Source: Sabellastarte sp. h YS-2021 (lineage: Eukaryota > Annelida > Polychaeta > Sabellida > Sabellidae). From it: a stretch of 64,000 nt of DNA. The translations under genes and the position numbers were made by a program. The notes below the pieces were generated by a model. The model saw only the letters and a list, made by a program, of their open reading frames with translations. It did no database searches and had not been told where the DNA came from. Positions 22,089 to 33,730 of the stretch are shown one piece after another. Location: positions 49,217,028 through 49,281,027 of the forward strand of contig OZ024936.1 of assembly GCA_964017235.1 (NCBI GenBank). The letters are read 5' to 3'. How positions within the stretch are numbered: the first letter of the stretch is position 1; every line of letters starts with the position of its first letter.

Positions 22089-22316
22089 GGGGGCCACGGT
22101 GGCAGAGTGGTAACACTCTGGCCTCCCACCTCTGAGGCCGGGGTTCGGTTGCCAGCACGGCCTCAAGTGGGAAAGCTGGTAGTTGCTTGCCGTTGGTCGG
22201 CAGTTTACAGTACAGAGCCTTGACCAACATGTACTGGTTTCCTCTGCTCTTCCAACTACCCGTCGTGATATGACCTGTACAGTGTTGAAAGCGACATAAA
22301 ACCCCAAATAAATAAA
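22089..22316 (+). mobile_element. tRNA-derived SINE with 12-bp target duplication
   Basis: The head contains an A box (TGGCAGAGTGGTAACAC) and B box (GGGGTTCGGTTGCC). The body includes CCTCAAGTGGGAAAGCTGG, and the tail reads GCGACATAAAACCCCAAATA with AAATA repeats. Perfect 12-bp direct copies of TACCTCTGTGGA flank it (22077-22088 and 22317-22328), as expected from LINE-driven insertion. Related copies are at 30940-31174 and 63047-63275 (- strand) and 61525-61738 (+ strand). Confidence 0.92.
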
Positions 22317-22650
22317 TACCTCTGTGGAAATAAAGAATATTTATGGTTTGCGTGATAAAATATCCCTTGTGCCCCCACTCTTGCCTGTTTTAGGAAAAAG
22401 CTAAAATCTTATCTGCTTTTGTACCTTAGCATATGAACTACCTGGTGTTTCCATGGTATCGACCTGGCAATGTCTCTTTAGCAATGATTATTGAATTGGT
22501 TGCTAATGTGTTGTGCCTTGTAGTCTGACTTGGGCAGAGACAAGGCCCTATAAAAGGAACAGGTATTTATTAGAAAAGTTTTCACAAATATTTTTCGAAA
22601 TTCAACATCAGATTTCATTATATGTTAGTACATTTAACTAATATTACACC

Positions 22651-23024
22651 AGGGGCCAGTTTCACAAAGCCTCCTTATGATTAAGGTCACCTTAAATTCA
22701 AGGATTTCCTTGAATTTCTCCCTCCTTTAAAAAATCTTAGTTTCACAAAGCCTCCTTCCTTAAAGGAGACCTTGAAAACTCCCTTAAATTTCAAGAAAGC
22801 CAAGGACCTACCTTACATTTACGGAAGTGTCCTTCAAGGAATGTTTAATAACTTTAATGAACATTTGCTCCCTCCTTAAGTTTCAAGGAAGACCTTTGGT
22901 AGGAAGAGTTAAAAGAGGCTTTGTGAAACTGAATTATAAGGTGGCCTTCCCAAAGGAAAAAAAAAATTACCTTCCTTTACTGAAGGAGGCCCTTTCCAAA
23001 GGGGGTTTCGTGAAACCGGCCCCT
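22651..23024. mobile_element. MITE with GGGGCCRGTTTCAC ends
   Basis: The left end AGGGGCCAGTTTCACAAAGC and the right end, inverted (AGGGGCCGGTTTCACGAAAC), form terminal repeats of about 25 bp. Inside are several inverted blocks (TTTCACAAAGCCTCCTT; AAGGAGGC). No open frame and no clear target duplication. Such ends are common in marine invertebrate MITEs; the superfamily is not assigned. Confidence 0.8.
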
Positions 23025-23884
23025 AGTATTTAAATCTGTATAAGCATTTCCTGTATATAAATGATAGAAATAAGGTGAATCATAAAAAATGTGAACTAAT
23101 ACTGCTTTCACCAATAATTTCATTGGATGGGTTTTTTTGTGTTTTTTTTTTTTTGTTTCAAAGATTTTTGCTAAAATTATAATAAACTACAAGTTGAATA
23201 TGACTCAAGTGGGAGTATTTAACTCTAAGTGTGTTGCTTGATAGGATGAAATCTAGAATAGAATTGCTAGATTGTTTTGATTCAATTTTTATGTAAATGA
23301 TTGTAATATGACTGGTTGATATTTATAACAGTGACTTCATTCTTGTGTCTTTCTTTCTCCTTATTGCGATCTGTTTATGTACGTGTTACTAAGTACTAAA
23401 TGTGATGTAAAAGGTGTGACTTCTCTTAAGTTTTCAGTGTATTGCCCAAGATTTGTTGGACTTGTGCTTTTGATATTTTCCATAATTCTGATATAACTAA
23501 TCCTTGTTTTCACAATTGAGTTAGAATTTCAGGAAGTTCTGACACTTATATTTATTTTATTCTGTATATTAAGTTCATTTAGCTTATTTTTATACAAGTT
23601 CATTAATTCCTCAATACATTATATGTAAATTGATATAGAGGAATGTTTCATTCTAGTTTCCTGTTAAACATCCTAATTCTAGATTTTTTGCAATTAATAC
23701 TAAATTATGTACCAATGTCAATAGTATGTAATGATGTCTCATTGTACTCTAATAATATAGTGACTGAATTTGATGTGTAATTTTGTGGATATTTAAAATT
23801 TAAACTCACAAATGAGACATATTTCTTTCTTCAGAGGAGCTGCATTGCTCTAACCATTTTCTTACAAAGAACTAGGCATGTTTA
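23025..23884. other. Non-coding stretch
   Basis: AT-rich text with a T run near 23146-23155. No gene, repeat family or long frame was recognised. Confidence 0.4.
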
Positions 23885-24109
23885 GAGTAAGAAATCTAAA
23901 ATTTGCCACATATCTGAAATTCGCCACATGTGAAATTACTAATAAAATAAATCAAGTGTGGTGAGATTTGTTGAATGTATAGTAAATTAAGGCTTTTTGA
24001 ACTGAAAAATACCAATTGTGAGACAAAAACATCATTTTCTTCATAAAATTAACTAAGGTTTTAGAGGTGGCGAATTTTAGATTCCTGGCGAATTTTAGAT
24101 TTCTTACTC
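23885..24109. mobile_element. TA-target MITE (GAGTAAGAAATC family), copy 1
   Basis: A 225-bp element bounded by TA on both sides. Ends are GAGTAAGAAATCTAAAATT and, inverted, the same text. A second block of the inverted repeat (ATTCGCCAC / GTGGCGAAT) lies just inside. TA target and short ends fit a Tc1/mariner-driven non-autonomous element. Other copies: 30723-30926, 41117-41341 and 51826-52938. Confidence 0.88.
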
Positions 24110-24500
24110 TAAGAGTTTGCACTTTTCAAGCCTGTAGTTTAAACCAATATTAAAAAAGTAAATCTTTGATATCCAGTTTAAATTTGCCCAATATCTGTAT
24201 AAATCTGAAATTTTCTGATGAAAAAAATTTTTTCTTGAAAATTATGTTTGTTCAAAACTACTTGTTGAAAACAATATTGAAAAAAACCTATAGATTTAAT
24301 ATATGACTGTGATATAGTAATTAACCCAATAATAAAAACATTGTGTACATATGAAATGGAAATCTGTATTGCCTTTGTTATCTTAAATTGTAAACTGAGT
24401 GCAGTTCTGTTGCTTTGTTAGTAAATTGCTTTGTCAATTACTGTTATTTATTTCAGTTTGATGTACACTACGTTGTACACATTGGCCATCTTGTTAAATA

Positions 24501-24709
24501 TAGAGTAAGAAATGTGAAATTCTCGACAGTAGGTCAGTTCCACCATTAAGGGGGCACCTTTCTAAGATAAAATAATCAAAATAGATAACACTGTTACACT
24601 ACAGGAGATTGGAGTCATCATGTCACAGAAATCTCAAATGTGTCAAAAAGTGTCTAAAATTCAAGGAAATAGCAGGGAGTTTTCCTCAGATATCACATTT
24701 CTTACTTCA
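24501..24709. mobile_element. MITE with GAGTAAGAAATGTGA ends
   Basis: TAGAGTAAGAAATGTGAAAT at the left and TCACATTTCTTACTTC at the right are inverted copies. The tip resembles the GAGTAAGAAATC family but the interior differs. A related element is at 38551-38842. Confidence 0.65.
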
Positions 24710-25538
24710 TGGCTACAAATTGCAGTCTGTGTGTCATATTTCTATCATGTTATGAAGTTGTGATGTAAATAAACTATTTTTTGGAATGTCTTTGATAAAA
24801 TATTTTCATTACACAGGTGGGTCTTGTATATTTTCGAGAGTTTGAATTGAAAGTGCCAGACTCGTTTAAAATAACCTTGTCAGTGAAAAGTGATATATTA
24901 GCCCGCTGACTATAGGTCAAGTTATAGTCTTTGTATGCCACACTGGTACATTGATGTTTACCTATTTATAAAGTTTACCATTCAGATTACCATAAAGTAG
25001 ACTGATGTAGTTTGTAAGGATATTTCCTGCTTTTAAACAGATTGGAAGATGGTAATTACAAAATCTCAGCATCAGTGCAGAACCTTGTCTTGTATGCAGA
25101 GTCATCAATGTGGACTACTATGGCACACTTTAAAACTAAGACAAACTAATCAAATTCTGTGCAAATTTGGTATCGGGGGAGATAAGAAGTCCAAAAAATT
25201 ACAAATATATACAAAAACATTTCCACAAGTCAAGGAAATAGAAGGGTTTTCCTCACTGAGCTAATTTCACAAACTTCAAAAAATATTGTATTTTCTACCC
25301 TAATAGGCTACTGATTTCCTCTACAGCCAAGCCATGTGCTAATAATGTCTTAATATATGATGGATGATCAGTTACAGAAACTCACAATATGTAATAATCA
25401 CCTACACAATAGGTTAAAAGCAACCATAATCAAAATAAATCAAACTTTGAAAAAAACTTTAATTCAAGAAATTGTTATAACTCCATATTGTTTTCTTTTT
25501 GATTAATCTCACTCCAATGTGGTATAACTGCGTATTTT
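24710..25538. other. Non-coding stretch
   Basis: No gene is seen. The segment 25040-25310 echoes the interior of the 24501-24709 and 38551-38842 elements (AGTCAAGGAAATAGAAGGG; TTTTCCTCACTGAG) and is probably a diverged copy without clear ends. Confidence 0.4.
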
Positions 25539-25567
25539 TATATCCCCAGACGAAAGTCGGGGATATA
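25539..25567. other. Terminal hairpin of element F
   Basis: The arms TATATCCCCAGAC and GTCGGGGATATA pair around a GAAA loop, with one unpaired A. It can be folded by eye. Confidence 0.8.
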
Positions 25568-25582
25568 TTGGATTCAGGTCCG

Positions 25583-25607
25583 TCGCGCCGCCGCCGCCGC
25601 CGCCGCC
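25583..25607. repeat. (GCC)n microsatellite
   Basis: Eight to nine CCG/GCC units sit between the terminal hairpin and the tandem array of element F, in otherwise AT-rich DNA. It creates an arginine run in one frame that is not a gene. Confidence 0.9.
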
Positions 25608-25699
25608 GTAGAAATTTCCTTGTGGACGCGATAACTCAAAAACAAATTAATATTTTTTTTTCAAACTTGGTACACATGTTAAGGGTGCCCAAAGGAAGA

Positions 25700-27600
25700 T
25701 CCCTATTTTAAGGTGACCTTAAACTCCCAGTAAAAAAGAACTTATGGCCACCTTAAGGTCAGAAATTGGACTTTTGGCCACTTAGAGCCCTGTAGGTCAC
25801 AAACTATGATGCTCAGCTGGCTGAAATTTTACCTGACAACACATTAATATGTTCTTAGTACATGTGCCGAAAATCACGACTTTAAGTTGAGGAGAAAATT
25901 GTCTTTGAGGCCCATAAATACCCCCACTTAGGGATTTTTTGCTATACTTTTCACATATTTTGCCCTATAATTTGGAAGTGGTAATTCTGATGAGTCTCAA
26001 ACTGTGCTAGGTATAACTTTGATATGTAATCCTTGTCTGTAGAAAATTTTAGGGCTGTAGGTTTACCCAAAGGGGTCGACTTAAGGTCTCAAAAGTGCCC
26101 ACAGAGACCCAATTTATGCACTTTTTGCCACTTTCAAGCACTGTAGCTTTAAAACTATGTCTCTCATCTAAGTTAAATATCATCTGGGAATATATCTATG
26201 TGTTTTCTTATATGTGCCCCAACATTTAGGCCTTTAATAGACAGTTAACCTGTGTATCAGGACCATAAACACCCACCCGAGTGACCCTTATAAGACATTT
26301 TTCACATCTTTTTCCCTGTAACTTGGAAATGGTAAGTCTGAGAAGTTTCAAACTGTATTAGATATATATTCTGTGTGTAATCTTAGTATGTAACAGATTT
26401 TAAGTCTGAAGCTTTAATTTTGAAGGTCAAATTGAGGTCTCTAAAAGGCTCCCAAAGACCCAATATTTGGACTTTTTGCTACTTTTAAGCCCTGTGACTG
26501 TCAAACTATGTGACTGATAGAGCTCAAATCCTATCTGGGAAGATATTAGTATGTTATTTATATATGTGCCAAAAATTAAGGCTTTAAGAAGACATTTAAC
26601 CTGTGTATGAGGACCATAAATCCCCACCCGAGTGACCATTTTTAGACATTTTTCACATATTTTGCCCTGTAACTTGGAAATGGTAAGTCTAAGAAGTTTC
26701 AAACTGTATTAGATGCATATTCTATGTGTAATCTTAGTATGTGACAAATTTTAAGTCTGAAGCTTTAATTTGAAGGCCACATTTAGGTCTCTAGAAGGCC
26801 CCATAAAGACCCAGTATTTGGACTTTTTGCCAATTTTAAGGCCTTTGACTGTTAAACTATGTGACTGATAGAGCTGAAATCTCATCTGGGAATACATTAT
26901 TATGTTCTTTTTACATGTGCCAAAAATCAAGGCTTCAAGTAGACATTTAACCTGTGTATGAGGACCTTAAACACCCACCTGAGTGACCCTTTTAAGACAT
27001 TTTTCACATAATTATTTTGCTCTGTAACTTGGAAATGGTAAGTCTGAGAAGTTTCAAACTTTATTAGATACATATTCTATGTGTAATCTTAGTATGTAAC
27101 AAATTTTAAGTCTGAAGCTTTAATTTGAAAGCCACATCGAGATCTCTAAAAGGCCCACAGAGACCCAATATTTGGACTTTTTGCCACCTTTAAGCCCTGT
27201 GACTGTTAAACTATGTGATTGATGGAGCTGAAATCCCATCTGGGAATGCATTATTATGTCCTTTTTACATATGGCGAAAATCAAGGTTTTTAGTAGACAT
27301 TTAACCTGTGTATGAGGGCCATAGACACTCGCCCAAGTGCCTTTTTGGACATTTTTTCCGTATTTTGCCCTGTTATTTGGAAATGCTTAGTGTGACAAGT
27401 CTTAAACTGTATTATATATAATTTTTGTTTGTTATGTATGTCCCCCAAAAAGTTTCAGATCTGTAGTTTAATTGCTAAGGTCTCTTTAACAATTGTAAAA
27501 TGCCCACAGAAACCCAATTTATGGACATTATGCCACTTTAAAGCCCAGTAACTGTCAAACTATGTGGGTTATAGAGCTGAAATCTTTGAATTTTTAAAAG
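25700..27600. repeat. 350-bp tandem repeat array, about 5 diverged units
   Basis: The phrase CTGTAACTTGGAAATGGTAA or a close variant recurs near 25971, 26314, 26664, 27020 and 27366. Each unit also has ATTTGGACTTTTTGCC, AAACTATGTGACTGATAGAG and GACATTTAACCTGTGTATGA. Central units are most alike and the outer ones diverge. Confidence 0.88.
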
Positions 27601-27687
27601 GAAATGCCTGTCTATTTAAATTTTGAATATTAATAATGTTATGGCTATCTTAGTCTTTTAAGAACTTATTTTTGTGTGTTATACCTC

Positions 27688-28000
27688 TGCTTGCTGAGTT
27701 TTTAACTTTTTAAAATGAAACTGGTTAAACGCCGGTTAAACATATTCAAGTAGACAAAATGGACACTTTAAGTGAGCTTTAAGTCCCAATATTAATGAAA
27801 TTATATCCGTATGTAGTAAAACTAGGGGATTTTTAACCCTCAACTAGCCCAGTTTTATTCAACTTGCCTCAGTTAATTTTGACACAGCTCCTACAGTTAT
27901 GAACTCATTTCAGTTGATAATCACATACTTAAAATTCTCAATTCTTTTTGTATTTGAGTACCCCTTTTATATAGATTGTTTGTTTACCATTTTTGCTGTA
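27688..28000 (+). repeat. 310-bp direct duplication, copy 1
   Basis: It runs from CTTGCTGAGTTTTTAAC to TTGTTTACCATTTTTGCT and matches 28480-28776 nearly base for base. It includes GACACTTTAAGTGAGC and CCTCAACTAGCCCAGTT, and carries a short extra segment near 27728. It is interrupted on its right by the LINE piece. Confidence 0.9.
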
Positions 28001-28439
28001 GCACTCCATCTCTTTGAGAGAACATGTAAACTGTGTAAAAAAGATGTAGAAGATGAGATACATTTTGTTTGTGTTTGTCCAGCTTTAGAGCTGATTCGTA
28101 TGAAATATTTCAAAATTTTAAATATAGATAAATCTGAATTATTAATAGATCAATTATCAAGGGTATTAACTCATATGAATGTCAATATGGTTATTAATTT
28201 TATTTTTGATTTGTGGCAAGAAAGAAAAAGTAAATTATATTGTTAATTTTTATGTATTGAATTGCTGTCTTTATTTACTGTATCTTACCTCAAAATATGT
28301 TTGCTCTGTTTGTTATTAACTCTCTATTTAAAGTGACTTATAAGCCCATATAGGGCTGGGTATTACTTCAATAGTTTTTGTATAATCCTTGTCAACATAA
28401 TACATGTCACTATAATAAACTAATAAACTAAACTAAGTC
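28001..28439 (+). mobile_element. 5'-truncated LINE piece nested in element F
   Basis: The text between TTTGCT and CCAACCCACATCC is absent from duplication copy 2, which marks it as an insertion. It encodes a typical non-LTR retrotransposon C terminus with a Cys/His knuckle (CKLCKKDVEDEIHFVCVCP) ending at a stop near 28246. A 3' UTR then runs to a tail of AATAAACTAATAAACTAA. Only the last 80 or so residues remain. Confidence 0.8.
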
Positions 28440-28479
28440 CCAACCCACATCCCCCACCCGGATTCCCCCCACCCACCTC

Positions 28480-28815
28480 TGCTTGCTGAGTTTTTCACTT
28501 TTTAAAATGAAACTGGTGAAACATATTGAAGTAGACAAAATGGACACTTTAAGTGAGCTTTAAGTCCCAATATTAATGAAATTATATCCTTATGTAGTAA
28601 AACTAGGGGATTTTTAACCCTCAACTAGCCCAGTTTTATTCAACTTGCCTCAGTTAATTTTGGCACAGCTCCTACAGTTATGAACTCATTTCAGTTGATA
28701 ATCACATACTTAAAATTCTCAATTCTTTTTGTATTTGAGTACCCCTTTTATATAGATTGTTTGTTTACCATTTATGCTCAACCCACATCCCCCACCCGGA
28801 TTCCCCCCACCCACC
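28480..28815 (+). repeat. 310-bp direct duplication, copy 2
   Basis: It matches 27688-28000 and continues directly into CAACCCACATCCCCCACCCG. In copy 1 that text follows only after the LINE piece. Confidence 0.9.
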
Positions 28816-29131
28816 TCTGGGACCTCCAGCTATATTGAGTGACACTAAATAAACAAAGGTATTTAATGATATCAGATGAGAAACAAAGAACTCAATGGGG
28901 TTGCAGATCTTGTGTAATAGTGAGAGAGGTGTGGAGAAGGGGAGAGGGGTGGGGGTGGGAGGTGGTGGGCTTCATTACATATAACACAAAGGGGAGTCAG
29001 AACTGAGATTGTGTCACATATTTAGGTTGCATATATATGGACCACATATATAGGTATAGAGGAAATGAATAACTGAAAACAATTTGCAAATTCTAAAAAT
29101 AATATAATAAAATAATAATATAAATAATTTT

Positions 29132-29400
29132 TTTTTAAATAATATTTTATTTGTGAACAAATATAGAAACAGATATGCGCTTTTGGGATTATGAATTTTA
29201 GAATGGACATTGAATCATCAATCATTTAAATACTTTGAAGGAAGATTGAAAAGTATGATGAGTTGAGTTAAAAATAATATTTTATTTGTCAACAAATATA
29301 GAAACAGATATGCTCTTTTGGGATTATTATTTTAGAATGGACATTCAATCATCAATCATTTAAATACTTTGAAAATAGGTTTAGAGTTATCATTGCAGGA
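29132..29400. repeat. Two-unit tandem duplication, about 140 bp
   Basis: AATAATATTTTATTTGTGAA, then GGACATTGAATCATCAATCA, at 29139-29240 recurs at 29273-29375 with few changes. No gene is involved. Confidence 0.85.
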
Positions 29401-29575
29401 AGATTGAAAATATAATTTGAGTTATGTATTCGGCGTCTGGGGATACACCATCTTCCTTGGAAGATATAAACAGAGTAGATTGATGTGCTGAAGTTCATAT
29501 AATAATGGGTAATTATGTTTTTAAAAATTCCCGATCAAAACCTGTGGCGTGAGTGATGACCTGTCTGGGGATATG

Positions 29576-30021
29576 TTGGCGCCGAGTTGGCCCAATCTAG
29601 TTTTCTTTTTGATTGATTCAGACATTGTCATTGTTAAAAAAAACTATCAGTAGGCCAGTCTATATATAATTGCTGCTTCCAATCTAAATAGTAAATACTT
29701 GTTATATGTTTGTAGACACAAAAAGGCTGGAGTAAAAAAAAAACACTGAACTCTCATATTTTTAAAAACATTCTTTTATTGTAATTTGGTTCAATAAACA
29801 GTACTGTATACTGTCTATATGTGATCATAAATAACAACAACAACAAACAAAAAAATGCTCAGTGAGAAAAATGGACAGATGGTACATGTACAGTAAACTA
29901 CATGTAACAAATTTACAGCCTGTACAATAAATTACGTATAACTTACAGTCTGAATTATCCGCACAATCTTCAACAAAATGATCAATTACTGTGAACTAAT
30001 TAAATGTCTGCACTAAACCAG
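29576..30021. other. Non-coding stretch
   Basis: AT-rich with short A runs. An AATAAA on the - strand near 29780 could be a polyadenylation signal, but no coding exon was found beside it. Confidence 0.35.
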
Positions 30022-30229
30022 TGGACAGTGAATCAGACAGGACAGTCATGTCAGACACCAAGATATATAGGGAAAGATGCATTTTTATTGAATATTGGTG
30101 TTGAAATACATACAGCAACAATATAAAAACACAAAGAGTATGTATGTGTTCACATATGCTTTTAAAGAGAACTCTAGTACAATTTATATTGCTGTCTGAC
30201 ACCGCTGTACTGTCCGATTCACTGTCCAT
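30022..30229. mobile_element. Foldback MITE with 45-bp inverted ends
   Basis: GGACAGTGAATCAGACAGG, then TGTCAGACACC, on the left is matched in inverted form on the right (GGTGTCAGACAGC and GGACAGTGAATCGGACAG). About 110 bp lie between the arms. No target duplication was recognised. Confidence 0.75.
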
Positions 30230-30722
30230 GGGTGTCTGTAGTTATTTCCTGATGTACGCATATTATAAGACAATATCAGGTTTCAGATTATTACTTGCTA
30301 GCCTCCACCTGAAGGTAATGGTTTTGGTTGCGTCAGTGTTTGCGATAACTCCAGAAGGAATAAACTGATTGGATGAAATCTTTTATATGAGTAGAGCCTA
30401 AACAAAGGAAAGGGCGATTCAATTTTGTTTAAGATCAGGATCATATTTTGGATACAAAATAAACCCGAATTTTGGGGAAATGCTCCCTGGTGGAGGTCTG
30501 CACTCTTCAAGTACTTGTCGGTTTTTGATATCAATGTGAAACCATATGCTGTCGAGGCATTAATTCAACAGTAGAAACAAAAACATGCTAAATCTTCAGT
30601 AGCATTTAATCAAGTCACAATACTTTGACAATATAAATGACTGTAAGGTCATGATATCACAACAATAAACCAGTATGTTACACAAAAACTCATCACAGTA
30701 ATGCTATTAACAATTACATGTA

Positions 30723-30926
30723 TAGTAAGAAATCTAAAATTCGCCACATATCTGAAATTCGCCACAGGTGACAATACTAATAAAACAAATGAATCGTGAG
30801 ATTTGTTGACTGTATAATAAATTAAGGTTTTTTGAACTGAAAAATACCAATTTTTAGACAAAAACATCATTTTCTTCATAAAATTAACTAAGGTTTTAGA
30901 GGTGGCGAATTTTAGATTTCTTACTC
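30723..30926. mobile_element. TA-target MITE (GAGTAAGAAATC family), copy 2
   Basis: A 204-bp copy with TA on both sides. It lacks about 20 bp near the right end (one of the two CTGGCGAATTTTAGATT blocks) compared with copies 1 and 3. Confidence 0.88.
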
Positions 30927-30939
30927 TACAACAACATTT

Positions 30940-31174
30940 TATTTATTTATTTATTTGGGGTTTTACGTCGCTTTCAACACTGTACAGGTCATATCACAAC
31001 GGGTAGTTGGAAGGGCAGAGGAAACCAGTACATATAGTTCGACAGGGTTCTGTACTGTAAACTGCCGACCAACGGCAAGCAACTACCAGCTTTCTCACTT
31101 GAGGCCGTGCCAGGAACAGAACCCCGGCTTCACAGGTGGAAGGTGAGTGTTGCCACTCTGCCACTGTGGCCCCT
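30940..31174 (-). mobile_element. tRNA-derived SINE
   Basis: This is the reverse of the 22089 SINE. The tail (ATTTATTTATTTGGGGTTTT) is on the left and the tRNA-like head (CACTCTGCCACTGTGGCC) on the right. The body shares GTAAACTGCCGACCAACGGC. Confidence 0.9.
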
Positions 31175-31356
31175 TTAAGTCCTGTAAAAGTACTTATTAG
31201 ATTAGATTAGATATGACAGACAAAATTCAGTTCAAAGTATGACATAAAGAACATTTGAAAGAAGTCTATAGCCTGTGACTGAAACCAGTTATATCCTGTA
31301 TTCTAATACGACACAGCTGTGTCAGTGAATCTGATTGGATGAGGCAAAAATTTTCA

Positions 31357-31545
31357 TTTTATTGCGTTAATACATCCTATCCAATGGACAATTGCTAAAC
31401 CGGTCGGCGCAGACCGGCCCGCCAAACGCCAGAAAAAGACGTCCTGTGTTTCCACCGGCTGGCCGGTCCCCGTACTGTGCATTCGCCAGGTGGCGCATGG
31501 TATTTACTTCCTGTCTAGACAACATGACGTCATAGCATCTTTTTC
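31357..31545 (+). repeat. Left terminal repeat of DIRS copy C
   Basis: It begins TTTTATTGCGTTAATACATC, then CTATCCAATGGACAATTGC and ACCGGTCGGCGCAGACCGG. It is the inverse of the right repeat with about two differences. Confidence 0.9.
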
Positions 31546-32019
31546 GTTTGGTGCGTGTACTGTGCAGACGTGTTTTCAACATCTCCAGAGTTTTAAAAGG
31601 AAAGTGTGCATTATGACGGATTTTCGACCTTATTTGGGAATATTTTAGTGTAGAAATGTTATCTTCATATCAAGCACAGATATACCTTAAGAAATCTGCT
31701 GGAAACGCTCCCTAGCTGACTCAATTTAGTGTTGATGATAGGGCAGTAATCGACGAGGAATATGAAGGCAGCCATTTTTTTCTAGTTTCCTCCCATTCAA
31801 CCATGGTGTTGTTAGGGGCAGATCGACTATATTAAGGATAATGGATATACTACTTACAGGTATTGTTATCCATGTTCGTTTGTTGAATGTACCCTCTGTA
31901 ACTTCCAGTTCAATCACCATAGAAACGTCTTTTCTAGTACTACATATAGAAATCACGGAAAACCTCAATCTACGTAGTTTTGAACACTGCAAATAGAAGG
32001 AAATCCCCAAGAGGTGTAT

Positions 32020-33060
32020 TCTTCAGAGCGCACTGGTACCGACTTCTCTGCTGTAAAGCATCAGTCACACCAGCCTAGCTCGAGTATTTAGTGTTTTTTC
32101 ATCAGAAGCAATAGGTGAATTCTTCAGATTTCTTCAGAGCGCACTGGTCCAGACATCTTTGCTTTAAAGCATTAGTCGACCGGTAAGCTTATATATATAT
32201 GTACATCAGCAGCAAGAGATGAATTCTTCAGATTTCTTCAGAGCAACACTGGTCCAGACATCTTTGCTGTAAAGCATTAGTCGACCGGCAAGCTCATGTT
32301 CAGCCGACCTCACCTAGTATTTACATAGAAGGAACTTCATCTTTAATCACTCTCAGTCCCTCCCTTGTGGACCTGGCACTTGTGTCGGTAGTAAGGGAGG
32401 TGGATGGCCAGGAAACTGGTTTGAGTGTACAGCCGGCTGAAAAGAAGAGTCGACTTCAGACCGGCCAGGACTTCATCTACAGAGTGCACTGGCCCAGGCT
32501 TCTCTGCTTTAAAAGCATCAGCCGGCCGGCCAGCTCAAAAGAACGCGACCTCTGACGTCATATCCAGTCAGCCAATCGCGTGTCTTTCCGACCAATCACG
32601 AAGCAGGTCACGTGTTTTCACCGACCAGGAAGGTCGGAAGTGCGTTCTTCAGAACTCACGTCTACTGTGACTACAGTCCCTGCTTTACAGACCCGACCTT
32701 GTTGTCGGTAGTGGGGTTTTGTGGACTGTAAACTTGCTGGTAAAGCATCACACAAAAAACGCGAATACTGAGGTCATCTCCAGTTAGCCAATCGCGTGTC
32801 CTTCCGACCAAATCACGAAGCTGGTCACGTGTTTTCACCGACCAGTAAGGTCGGAACTGCGTTCTTCACAACTTCCATCTACTGCGATACCAGTCCTTCT
32901 CTCATGAACCGACCTTCGTTGTCAGTAGTGGGGTTTGTGGATGAGCAGTATACTGCGCATTTGCATGTTTAATTATCACAAAAGAACGTGGCAACTGACG
33001 AACTCCAATCAAATCAGCCAATCGCGTGTCTTTCCCGACCAGCAGGCTGGTCACGTGACA
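32020..33060 (+). repeat. Short tandem blocks in the leader of DIRS copy C
   Basis: A block with TTCTTCAGAGCGCACTGG and CTGTAAAGCATCAGTC occurs three times in 32020-32300. A second block with AGCCAATCGCGTGTCTTTCC, GGTCACGTGTTTTCACCGAC and AAGGTCGGAA occurs about three times in 32570-33060. These resemble repeated promoter-like or packaging-like leader modules, but no function can be shown. Confidence 0.75.
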
Positions 33061-33189
33061 CACCGAATACCAAGTGTTTCTAAAAATAGATTACAAGGGC
33101 TTTCCCAGCAACTGTCAAATCTTCAAACAAGACATGCGATTTAAGAAATACTTCAATTAATGGAGGAAACCTACAGCAAGCTGAATTCA

Positions 33190-33730
33190 ACACAGAAGAT
33201 AGTTGTTAAATTGTCTTCAACAACTGCTTACAGAGTGTACCGACTGGTACTGGCTACACAGCCCTGTACACTTGCTTCAACCACTGGTTACAGAGTGTAC
33301 CGGCTGGTACTGGCTACACAGCCTTGTACCCTTGCTTCAACAACTAGTACTGGCTACACAGCCTTGTACACTTACTTCAACAACTAGGTACAGAGTGTAC
33401 CCGCTGGTACTGGGTACACAGCCCTGTACACTTGTTTCAACTGGCTACAGAGTGTACTGGTCGGTACTGCCTACACAGCCTTCTTCAACAACTGCTTACA
33501 GAGTGTACCGACTGGTACTGGCTACACAGCCCTATACACTTGCTTCAACCACTGGTTACAGAGTGTACCGGCTGGTACTGGCTACACAGCCTTCTTCAAC
33601 AACTACTTCCAGAGTGTACCGACTGGTACTGGCTACACAGCCCTATACACTTGCTTCAACAACTGGTTACAGAGTGTGCCGGCTGGTACTAGCTACACAG
33701 CCTTGTGCACTTGCTTCAACCTACCGGTTA
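33190..33730 (+). repeat. Minisatellite, about 60-bp unit, in DIRS copy C
   Basis: TACAGAGTGTACCG, GGTACTGGCTACACAGCC and ACTTGCTTCAAC repeat about nine times with units of 40-62 bp. The open frames over this array (repeats of WYWLHS or RLVLATQP) are products of the repeat, not genes. Confidence 0.9.

Larger units (their letters stand above)
25539..29575 (-). mobile_element. Hairpin-end, tandem-repeat-bearing element F (HINE/pearl-like)
   Basis: The left edge is a hairpin, TATATCCCCAGAC GAAA GTCGGGGATATA (25539-25567). The right edge is the inverted partner GTCTGGGGATATG (29563-29575); a nearer alternative is GTCTGGGGATAC at 29435-29446. A (GCC)n block follows the hairpin at 25583-25607, then a 350-bp tandem array (25700-27600), a 310-bp direct duplication and a nested LINE piece. 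Known Helentron-derived HINE elements have a 3' palindrome, subterminal inverted repeats, a microsatellite and core tandem repeats; in that view F lies on the - strand. No replicase or helicase frame was seen, so it is non-autonomous. Confidence 0.6.

Noticed and set aside
22089-22160. Possible tRNA gene
   Set aside because: A and B boxes are present but the cloverleaf arms do not close, and the element has a SINE body, tail and target duplication.
25499-25711. Arginine-run open frame
   Set aside because: The ten-arginine run is the (GCC)n microsatellite read in one frame.
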